Assembly: GCA_003149065.1 (NCBI GenBank)
Contig: QGFZ01000002.1
Span: 744,001 to 808,000 of the forward strand
Source of the DNA: Ruminococcaceae bacterium R-25
Lineage (GTDB): Bacteria; Bacillota; Clostridia; Saccharofermentanales; Saccharofermentanaceae
Direction of reading: 5' to 3'
DNA length: 64,000 nt
Made by a program: the position numbers and the translations under genes. A model generated the notes under the pieces. That model had not been told where the DNA came from, did not search any database, and was given only the letters and a program-made list of their open reading frames with translations. Below, piece by piece: positions 24,538-30,905 of the stretch (positions within the stretch are counted from its first letter, which is position 1; each line of letters begins with the position of its first letter).

Positions 24538-25029
24538 ATGCGCGTAGATAATCTCACAACATTGATCTATATCACGAGGGGCGATAAGTGCCTCTTTATC
24601 CGCAAGACCAGAAAAGGCGATATGAACCTTGATAAGTACCTGGGAATAGGCGGACATTTTGAATCTGACGAGACAGCCGAAGAGTGCGTATTAAGAGAGC
24701 TCTATGAAGAAGCAGCCATCACTGAAGGCGATCTCGAAAACTTTTCCTACAGAGGACTTATCACATTCATTTCATCTGAATATCCGACTGAATATATGCA
24801 TACTTTCACGGCAACGGTTGCCGATGATTTTGAGCTTCCTGAGAGGTCCTGCGACGAGGGTGAGCTTTGCTGGGTACCCTTAAAAGAGATCAATGATCTC
24901 CCTGTCTGGGAAGGCGACAAGATCATGTTCGATTACCTTTTCGGCTCAATGAAAGATTCCGGATTCTTTACTATGAAATTCCGCTATGAAGGCGACAGGC
25001 TCGCCGAGCATATGGAGAAGAACTGGTAA
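24538..25029 (+). CDS. NUDIX hydrolase (8-oxo-dGTP diphosphatase-like)
   Basis: 163 aa. Complete Nudix box GHFESDETAEECVLRELYEE (within GX5EX7REUXEEXGU, residues about 38-60). N-terminal LTTLIYITRGDKCLFIRKT and later CWVPLKEINDLPVWEGDKIM match the MutT/MutX subgroup that cleaves oxidised dNTPs. There is no Shine-Dalgarno; TATAAT at 24526-24531 is 6 nt before the ATG, so its mRNA seems leaderless. A palindromic array follows. Confidence 0.82.
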   Translation: MRVDNLTTLIYITRGDKCLFIRKTRKGDMNLDKYLGIGGHFESDETAEECVLRELYEEAAITEGDLENFSYRGLITFISSEYPTEYMHTFTATVADDFELPERSCDEGELCWVPLKEINDLPVWEGDKIMFDYLFGSMKDSGFFTMKFRYEGDRLAEHMEKNW

Positions 25030-25040
25030 GAATTCCTCTG

Positions 25041-25131
25041 ACTATCGTAAATGGCAATTTTTGAGGGCTTTGCGATAGAAAAATGCCGTTTTTCTATCGC
25101 AAATGGTTTTTTTTTCGCCGTTTGCGATAGC
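25041..25131. repeat. 52-bp palindromic array with perfect 12-bp hairpin
   Basis: CTATCG recurs at 25042 and 25094 and TGCGATAG at 25071 and 25123, a 52-base shift. GCGATAGAAAAA (25072-25083) and TTTTTCTATCGC (25089-25100) form a perfect 12-bp stem with loop TGCCG; CGTTTGCGATAG can pair with the adjacent CTATCGCAAATGG as well. It lies directly after the NUDIX gene. Confidence 0.75.
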
Positions 25132-25152
25132 ACATAGTTTGGAATGTATATC

Positions 25153-25181
25153 TTGTCAGCAAAAAAACGATGTGATATATT
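25153..25181 (+). promoter_or_regulatory. promoter of the MFS leader transcript
   Basis: TTGTCA (25153-25158), 17-nt spacer, TATATT (25176-25181). The predicted transcript starts near 25188 and has about 190 nt before the MFS start. Confidence 0.75.
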
Positions 25182-25217
25182 TCACCTGACTAAATCTTAA
25201 AGAAAGGCAGATCTCAT

Positions 25218-25304
25218 ATGCATTGGATAACACCCAACATTCATCTTATGTTTGGTTCCATCAAGGTGTCCTATGGGAGAAGTCTGCCTGTTTGTAGGAA
25301 ATAA
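25218..25304 (+). CDS. leader peptide controlling the MFS transporter
   Basis: A 28-codon frame starting MHWITPNIHLMFG, with AAAGGCAG as ribosome site. The RBS/start region (AGGCAGATCTCAT) is nearly the reverse complement of the end of the frame (ATGGGAGAAGTCTGCCT, 25273-25289), and GGAGAAG (25276-25282) is complementary to CTTCTCC (25333-25339) in the terminator. This three-way pairing is how drug-induced ribosome stalling controls efflux and resistance genes. The peptide itself is not known to me. Confidence 0.6.
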   Translation: MHWITPNIHLMFGSIKVSYGRSLPVCRK

Positions 25305-25334
25305 CACCTTAAATTCATTCTAAAAACAGATGCT

Positions 25335-25372
25335 TCTCCTTTGTTCTTACGAAGAATAAAAGGAGATTTTTT
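25335..25372 (+). terminator. MFS attenuator hairpin and RBS sequestration
   Basis: TCTCCTTT (25335-25342) pairs with AAAGGAGA (25359-25366), continued by TTCTT/AAGAA around an ACG loop, then TTTTTT. The 3' arm is also the Shine-Dalgarno (AAGGAG) of the MFS gene, so the same hairpin can stop transcription and block translation. Confidence 0.85.
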
Positions 25373-25376
25373 ATTT

Positions 25377-26477
25377 ATGTCTAATTCAAAACTTAATATC
25401 AAAAAGCAGCTTGGTCTGCTCTATATATCAAACTTCCTGTTCAACAGTTCCATCGCCGGAGCTGCCTGGGTCTTACTCCTGGTATCTGACGGCTATTCGC
25501 TGATTCAGGTCGGCTTTGCGGAGACAGTATTTCACATAGTAAGCCTGATGGCCGAGATCCCGTCAGGTATGTTCGCCGATGTCTTCGGACGCAAGAAGAG
25601 TCTTATCGTAAGCTGTATCATGACGATGTTTTCAGCTGTAGTAAGAGGCTTTGTTCCCGGCTTTGCGGCGGTATGCGTTTCAGTCGGTTTTTCTGCACTG
25701 TCTTATAACTTCATATCGGGAAGCGACAGCGCGATAGCTTACGATTCTTTGCTCGAAGAAGGTCAGGAGAACAAGTACGACAAATATATTTCGAACCAGA
25801 CGATGATCTACAGGATCTCAAACGGCCTCGCGACCCTCTTTGCCGGAGCCGCGGTAATTATGGGCAACAGGAATGCGCATATCTTATCTGTCGGAATATC
25901 TTTGGTAAATCTCATCTGCCTTCTTTTCCTTAAAGAAAACAAGGTCATCTTAAAGAAAGCAGGAGATTCTTTGAGCAAGCGTATAAAGGACGTTTACAAG
26001 GGCAGCTTCAGCTTCCTTAAAGGCAATAAGAAAGTTGCAGGACTTATCTTCAGGAATGCGCTCGTGGGCGGCATTGACGTTTTGTTGCTGTTCTTCCTTC
26101 AGGCCAAGCTTCCGATGACGGGAATTCCCGACTGGACTTTGGGACCCTTGCTCTTCATCATGTCTTTGGGCGGCATATTAGGCGCTCTTGCTGCGCGCAA
26201 GGTGAAGAAGACCACATTAGGGAAATTATTCATCGTCTGTATCGCTCTGGCTCTGACGGGCCTTCTAAGCGAGTTTACGGGCATATGGTACCTGATGACT
26301 TTGGGAGGATTCGTTACTGCCTTTGCAGATGACCTGATCCAGATAAGGTCTGATATGGCTTTAAATCAGATGGTTCCGGCCGGGCAGCGCGCTACTCTTA
26401 TGTCCGTAAATTCATTTTGCTTTTCGTGCATAATGATAGTGATGTCACCACTTGCGGGCGTCATCTTCTCAATTTAA
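25377..26477 (+). CDS. MFS transporter, drug-efflux type
   Basis: 366 aa, about eleven to twelve helices. Start at 25377 after AAGGAG; upstream in-frame codons lie in the attenuator hairpin. The N-terminal half shows GFAETVFHIVSLMAEIPSGMFADVFGRKKSLIVSC, containing the MFS loop 2-3 signature (G..aDvfGRKk), and a mid-half ISGSDSAIAYDSLLEEG. This subgroup includes macrolide/tetracycline exporters and many uncharacterised ones. Control by a translated leader and terminator supports an antibiotic-inducible efflux role (inference). Confidence 0.82.
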   Translation: MSNSKLNIKKQLGLLYISNFLFNSSIAGAAWVLLLVSDGYSLIQVGFAETVFHIVSLMAEIPSGMFADVFGRKKSLIVSCIMTMFSAVVRGFVPGFAAVCVSVGFSALSYNFISGSDSAIAYDSLLEEGQENKYDKYISNQTMIYRISNGLATLFAGAAVIMGNRNAHILSVGISLVNLICLLFLKENKVILKKAGDSLSKRIKDVYKGSFSFLKGNKKVAGLIFRNALVGGIDVLLLFFLQAKLPMTGIPDWTLGPLLFIMSLGGILGALAARKVKKTTLGKLFIVCIALALTGLLSEFTGIWYLMTLGGFVTAFADDLIQIRSDMALNQMVPAGQRATLMSVNSFCFSCIMIVMSPLAGVIFSI

Positions 26478-26527
26478 TCAAAAAAATGTTATTATTTTAA
26501 GAGGATGAACGAAAAGGAGACCGTTGG

Positions 26528-27412
26528 GTGAGATACGCTCCTGAAGACAAAAAATACTATTTCAGTACCGAGATGATCCTGAGCAAAGATGGGTCAGAGG
26601 CTAGTTATGAGCATTTCAAGGCCTATCAGCAGGAGATGCTTGCTCACCCGAAAAGCTGGTTTGCCGGATATTCCAAAACGGTTGACGGTGAGCCTCAAAA
26701 TCCTGTTCCCGGAATAATCATCGGTGTAGCTTTCTTTGCCGGTATCTTATGTTCGATCTTCTGCCTGTGCTTACAGAGATTTGAGTATCTGCCGTGGATA
26801 TTGGGCGCAGTGATGGTGCTCTTAGGTGTGTCTTCGCTTTTAATGGCCGGTACCAGTGCTAAAAAATTCGAGGGGTTTGCCGAGAGTGCTCTTTGCCAGA
26901 GGATAGAAGGCGTTATAGGGATCCTCGGAGGAATAGGACTGGTCGTGCTTAATTTCGTATGCCCTAAGGATGTTCCTGTTATCTTTGCACTCTCCATATT
27001 TTGTGAAGTGTCACTGGTAATATTCTTAGTGATGCTTGTTAAGACCATAGGCTATAAAACGGCATCGAAGAGTGTATATTCTGAAGAGGTCCAGGCTGAC
27101 TGCATCGGATATGCAAGGACATTTGAGGCGCAGACTACCGGCACTGAAGGAAATCTGCCTGACTATATTCCTATGACATCTCCTGTTTTCGAGTACTATT
27201 ACGGCGGGCAGAAGTATCAGTCCTGCTATGACAATTTTGATATATCTGCAAACGGCACTATTGAGGTAGGTTCCAGGAGCGCCATCAGGATCATTCCTGA
27301 TGCGCCGGAACACGTTCTTGGCAGCAACAAAAAGTACTACCATACTCCGCTGATATTTGCGGTCGTAGGTTTTGCTTCATTTGTTGTTCTGCTTATTCTT
27401 ATCCTGAGGTGA
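26528..27412 (+). CDS. multi-pass membrane protein, unknown function
   Basis: 294 aa from a GTG start with AAAAGGAG upstream. An N-terminal 60-residue polar region precedes four hydrophobic segments (about 60-82, 87-107, 128-147, 152-172), then a soluble domain (about 185-265) with SPVFEYYYGGQKYQSCYDNF and a final helix (about 272-292). The soluble part resembles DUF3592-like modules of membrane proteins. It runs 3 nt before the DUF4298-cyclase gene and so belongs to that transcript. I do not recognise a function. Confidence 0.65.
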   Translation: MRYAPEDKKYYFSTEMILSKDGSEASYEHFKAYQQEMLAHPKSWFAGYSKTVDGEPQNPVPGIIIGVAFFAGILCSIFCLCLQRFEYLPWILGAVMVLLGVSSLLMAGTSAKKFEGFAESALCQRIEGVIGILGGIGLVVLNFVCPKDVPVIFALSIFCEVSLVIFLVMLVKTIGYKTASKSVYSEEVQADCIGYARTFEAQTTGTEGNLPDYIPMTSPVFEYYYGGQKYQSCYDNFDISANGTIEVGSRSAIRIIPDAPEHVLGSNKKYYHTPLIFAVVGFASFVVLLILILR

Positions 27413-27415
27413 TCC

Positions 27416-28378
27416 ATGAAAACTGACAAGGCACAAGAACGGATAAAAGCTATGGAGGCGATCTTTGACAAGGCTGCCAAGGTCATGCAGGATCTTGAAA
27501 AGCACATGTCCAGATTCGAGGATATCCAGTCCGATATAAAAAAGCTTGAAGCTTATTACACGAGCGAAGACTGGAAAAATGATTTCAAATTAGATGAGGA
27601 AGGCCTGCTCCCGGATGACCTCAAAAGAGGGGTCTTATCGGAGGATGGGGTCTACGATCTCCTCGAAAAGAATAAGGAATTGCTTGAAAGGGTAAAAGAA
27701 GAAGAGAAGGCTAAAACCTCTTGTGATTCAAGCAAAGTAACAATGTTACACAGCAGAACAAAGGAGAAATCAATGAAGATCTACGACATTTCACAGGAAG
27801 TATTCGGATGCCAGGTTTATCCCGGTGATCCTTCTCCGGAGAGACAGGAACTTTTGAAGATCAGTAACGGCAATGTCTGCAATCTGACTGCCTTTAATAT
27901 GTGCGCTCATAACGGAACGCATGTTGATGCGCCTTATCATTTCATAGATGGCGGCAAGACGATCGACCAGATCGACATGAAGAGATTTGTCGGTTATTGC
28001 TACGTAGTTTCACATGATGGTGACATTACGGAAATGGATGCGAAGAGGATCATCAAAAAGGCAGGAGCTGCCTCTGTTGAAAATGAATGTGACTGCGTTA
28101 ACAGGATCCTTGTTAAGGGCAAAGCGACAATGACAGAAGAGGCTGCAAAAGTTTTCGCTGACAGCAGGATCCTTTTATTCGGAAATGAATCCCAGACTGT
28201 AGGACCCGAAGATGCTCCGATGGATGTGCATCTTATTATGTTGGGTGCTGAGATCGTTCTTCTCGAAGGAATAAGGCTCGATGCCGTAGAAGATGGTGTA
28301 TACTTGCTTAATGCGGCTCCGATCAATCTCGGAGGTGCTGACGGAGCTCCTTGCAGGGCATTCCTGTTATCCGTCTGA
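27416..28378 (+). CDS. DUF4298 - cyclase (kynurenine formamidase-like) fusion
   Basis: 320 aa. Residues 1-100 are a helical DUF4298-type domain (coiled, RIKAMEAIFDKAAKVMQDLE; LEAYYTSEDWKNDF; GVLSEDGVYDLLE). Residues 120-320 are a cyclase-family metal hydrolase with HNGTHVDAPYHFIDGG (about 164-179), the HxGTHxDxPxH signature of bacterial kynurenine formamidase-like amidohydrolases, and NLGGADGAPCRAFLL at the end. Both halves are usually separate proteins. At the joint there is AAAGGAG 7 nt before an in-frame ATG (27773), so the cyclase can also be made alone. Confidence 0.8.
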   Translation: MKTDKAQERIKAMEAIFDKAAKVMQDLEKHMSRFEDIQSDIKKLEAYYTSEDWKNDFKLDEEGLLPDDLKRGVLSEDGVYDLLEKNKELLERVKEEEKAKTSCDSSKVTMLHSRTKEKSMKIYDISQEVFGCQVYPGDPSPERQELLKISNGNVCNLTAFNMCAHNGTHVDAPYHFIDGGKTIDQIDMKRFVGYCYVVSHDGDITEMDAKRIIKKAGAASVENECDCVNRILVKGKATMTEEAAKVFADSRILLFGNESQTVGPEDAPMDVHLIMLGAEIVLLEGIRLDAVEDGVYLLNAAPINLGGADGAPCRAFLLSV

Positions 28379-28401
28379 ATCTGTTTTAAGAAGAGTATTA
28401 C

Positions 28402-28824
28402 ATGACTGATTTTGAAATTACCGGAAATATAACTCCTGAAGAATACATGGAGCTTAGAAAGCTGGTCGGCTGGGGACTGTTCCCTTTAGAGCAGGCAAAA
28501 GAGGGAATCAAGAATACATATATCCTCATTTGTCTTAGAAAAGACGGTAAGCCGATAGCATTGGGCAGAGCCGTAAGCGACCGCGGATATGTAGTTTACA
28601 TAGCTGATGTAATAGTCGTTCCCGAATACCAGGGACAGGGCCTTGGCAGGGTAATAATGGAAATGCTGATGACAAGGATAAAGGAAGCGCTAAAGCCCGG
28701 CTACAGGGTAATGGTGAGTCTCCTTGCAGCAAAAGGCAAAGAGAGTTTTTATAACAAGTTCGGTTTTGTGGACAGGCCGAATGAAAGCTTCGGATGTGGA
28801 ATGCACCAGTGGCTCGAAGGCTGA
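28402..28824 (+). CDS. GNAT-family N-acetyltransferase
   Basis: 140 aa. GNAT fold with the acetyl-CoA loop YQGQGLGRVIMEML (about residues 75-88) after VYIADVIVVPE. The C-terminus has ESFYNKFGFVDRPN, the usual last strand of this small-molecule/peptide acetyltransferase class. The substrate is unknown. It follows the cyclase fusion by 23 nt in the same direction. Confidence 0.85.
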   Translation: MTDFEITGNITPEEYMELRKLVGWGLFPLEQAKEGIKNTYILICLRKDGKPIALGRAVSDRGYVVYIADVIVVPEYQGQGLGRVIMEMLMTRIKEALKPGYRVMVSLLAAKGKESFYNKFGFVDRPNESFGCGMHQWLEG

Positions 28825-28909
28825 ACAAAAGGCTTTTTGATTAAACTATTAACAAGGTGAACATTTATTTAATTACTTCCAAAATCATAGAACACTTAAA
28901 GTTAGAGAG

Positions 28910-28915
28910 TATAAT
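28910..28915 (+). promoter_or_regulatory. -10 box of the diguanylate cyclase gene
   Basis: TATAAT with AGGATGAGG as the following ribosome site. A matching -35 box is weak. Confidence 0.4.
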
Positions 28916-28949
28916 AAAATTAAATTTTCTTTAGGATGAGGGTTCGGTA

Positions 28950-30356
28950 ATGGACTATAAAGATCTGTTAGAAAGTTTCCAGGGCGTCGCAAGTATCCTG
29001 GCTGTTGACCTCAAAGTTGAATCGGGTGACAGCAGATACAAGGTCGTTGATGGAAATGAAGCTTACAAGAGGACTGTTGTTAAGTCTCTTGATGAGTTTG
29101 AACAGAATGTCCCTTATACCAGATACATAATGAAGGCATCGAACTTCGAATCCCTTCTGGAGACAGTCGCTTCCAGTGGCAAACCGCTTCATACATATTT
29201 TGATATCGAGTTATATAACGCATGGATGGAGGTATTCTATCTGCCTCTTAAGTCTGATGATCCCGACAGAAAACTTATCCTGTTCACTTATGAGATGAAT
29301 CAGAAAGCTAATGTTGATAAGCTTACGGATATTACTCCTGAGACTGCTACCAATGTTATCCAGACATGTTTGAAACTCCGTGAGACAGACGATTTCAAAG
29401 AATCAATGAAGGAAGTTGTTAAGGATATCAGAAGACAGTGCGGTTCTCAGAGATGCAGTGTTCTCATGACTGACTATGAGAAGCGCGATTACAGGCTCCT
29501 TTGTGAAGACTATGACCGCGATGATCCGAACCAGATGCCTATGGAATCTTTCCTTACAGAAGAATTCTACGCTGTAATCGAGACGTGGCCGAGACTTATC
29601 AACAAGAGTAATTGTTTTATTATCACGAGCGAAGGGGACATGGATAATGCCGCCGAGATCGCTCCCGAATGGATCGCTTCTTTGAAAGATGCAGGCATTA
29701 ATACAATTGTTATCTATCCTTTGAGATCTGTTAACAAGACGATCGGATATATCTGGGCAGGTAACTTCCCGGTCGAAAAGACACAGATGATCAAGGAAAC
29801 GCTTGGACTTACAGCTTTTATCCTTTCTGCCGAGATCGCAAATGACCAGAACGTCAAGAAGATGAAGATCATGAGTTCTACTGACCTTCTGACCGGCGTC
29901 TATAACCGTAATGCAATGAACAACAGGATCAGTTACGATGTCAATGGTGAAGATGAGATCGTAAAGCCTTTCGGTGTATTCTTTATCGATGTCAACGGCC
30001 TTAAGACCATCAACGATACACAAGGACACCTGGCAGGCGATAATCTGCTTAAAGATGTTGCAACGACACTTAAAGAACTTAAGAGTGACAAGGCTGAGAT
30101 CTACCGTGTAGGCGGTGATGAATTCCTCATCATCACACCTGAAACAATGAGAGATGATTTTGACAGTTTGAAAGAACAGCTGATCAGTATGTCAGAGCGT
30201 CCCGGCAGGGCGCATTATGCCGTCGGAGCTTGTCACAGCACCGAGTATGATGATGTCAGACGTGCAATGCAGATCGCAGATGCCAGAATGTATGATGTCA
30301 AAGAAGAATACTATTCAAGGCATCCCGAGTACGAGTGGCATAATAAGCCCGTATAA
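28950..30356 (+). CDS. diguanylate cyclase with N-terminal sensor domains
   Basis: 468 aa, soluble. The C-terminal GGDEF domain (about 305-455) is intact: DVNGLKTINDTQGHLAGDN for substrate/metal binding and RVGGDEF with the GGDEF loop at residues 388-392. It should make c-di-GMP from two GTP. The N-terminal 300 residues look like a PAS-type module (about 10-120) followed by a GAF-like domain (about 135-295). No membrane segment or RxxD inhibitory site is obvious. The adjacent minus-strand gene encodes an EAL protein that could degrade its product. Confidence 0.88.
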   Translation: MDYKDLLESFQGVASILAVDLKVESGDSRYKVVDGNEAYKRTVVKSLDEFEQNVPYTRYIMKASNFESLLETVASSGKPLHTYFDIELYNAWMEVFYLPLKSDDPDRKLILFTYEMNQKANVDKLTDITPETATNVIQTCLKLRETDDFKESMKEVVKDIRRQCGSQRCSVLMTDYEKRDYRLLCEDYDRDDPNQMPMESFLTEEFYAVIETWPRLINKSNCFIITSEGDMDNAAEIAPEWIASLKDAGINTIVIYPLRSVNKTIGYIWAGNFPVEKTQMIKETLGLTAFILSAEIANDQNVKKMKIMSSTDLLTGVYNRNAMNNRISYDVNGEDEIVKPFGVFFIDVNGLKTINDTQGHLAGDNLLKDVATTLKELKSDKAEIYRVGGDEFLIITPETMRDDFDSLKEQLISMSERPGRAHYAVGACHSTEYDDVRRAMQIADARMYDVKEEYYSRHPEYEWHNKPV

Positions 30357-30359
30357 GGA

Positions 30360-30863
30360 TCAGAATTCAGTCAATTCCCACTTCATAGGAAGGAACTTAC
30401 CATCGCCTTCGATTACGTCGAAGGCGTCTTTTTTGTGATTCCATTTCAAATATTTAAGTTTGCCGCCATATTCTTCACTGCAGATGACACCGTCATAGCA
30501 AAGACCGAAATAGGTTCCGTTTCCTGCGCTCAGGAGACTGTAAGGTCCGAGAGAAGAATGGCAGACAATAACATTAGTGATCTTGGTTGTTGGAGCATCA
30601 TCGATTATTCCTATCAGGAGCTCGTCAATGCCGTCTTTGTCAAGATCGATCAAAAGATAACCGATGCGGTTATTCTTGTCCTTAAGATCTCTTCCGATAG
30701 GATGATTCTGGTATTCCTCTTTGAAGCCGTTCTTAACACCGTCTCTGTAATACTCGAGAGTTGCTACATACCAGTCTTTTTTGATGACCTTGCAGCTTGT
30801 TACGCCCGGAATCAGCGCAAGTAAAAGCGCTACCGTTAAGATAGTCGAAAAAACCTTTTTCAT
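30360..30863 (-). CDS. small lipoprotein, unknown function
   Basis: 167 aa. Signal peptide with lipobox GVTSC (Cys24), so it is likely anchored outside the membrane. The mature part contains IGYLLIDLDKDGIDELLIG, an EF-hand-like DxDxDG stretch that occurs in many secreted clostridial proteins and may bind calcium. It is only 4 nt from the convergent diguanylate cyclase end and downstream of the EAL-GNAT gene on the same strand. I do not recognise a family. Confidence 0.65.
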   Translation of the reverse strand: MKKVFSTILTVALLLALIPGVTSCKVIKKDWYVATLEYYRDGVKNGFKEEYQNHPIGRDLKDKNNRIGYLLIDLDKDGIDELLIGIIDDAPTTKITNVIVCHSSLGPYSLLSAGNGTYFGLCYDGVICSEEYGGKLKYLKWNHKKDAFDVIEGDGKFLPMKWELTEF

Positions 30864-30905
30864 GATTATTTACCCCTTATCCGTAAATATAAGAGATATT
30901 TTACA

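Noticed and set aside
29403-30029. Minus-strand open frame of 208 codons opposite the diguanylate cyclase
   Set aside because: Fully inside a clear GGDEF gene and with no recognisable domain or RBS.
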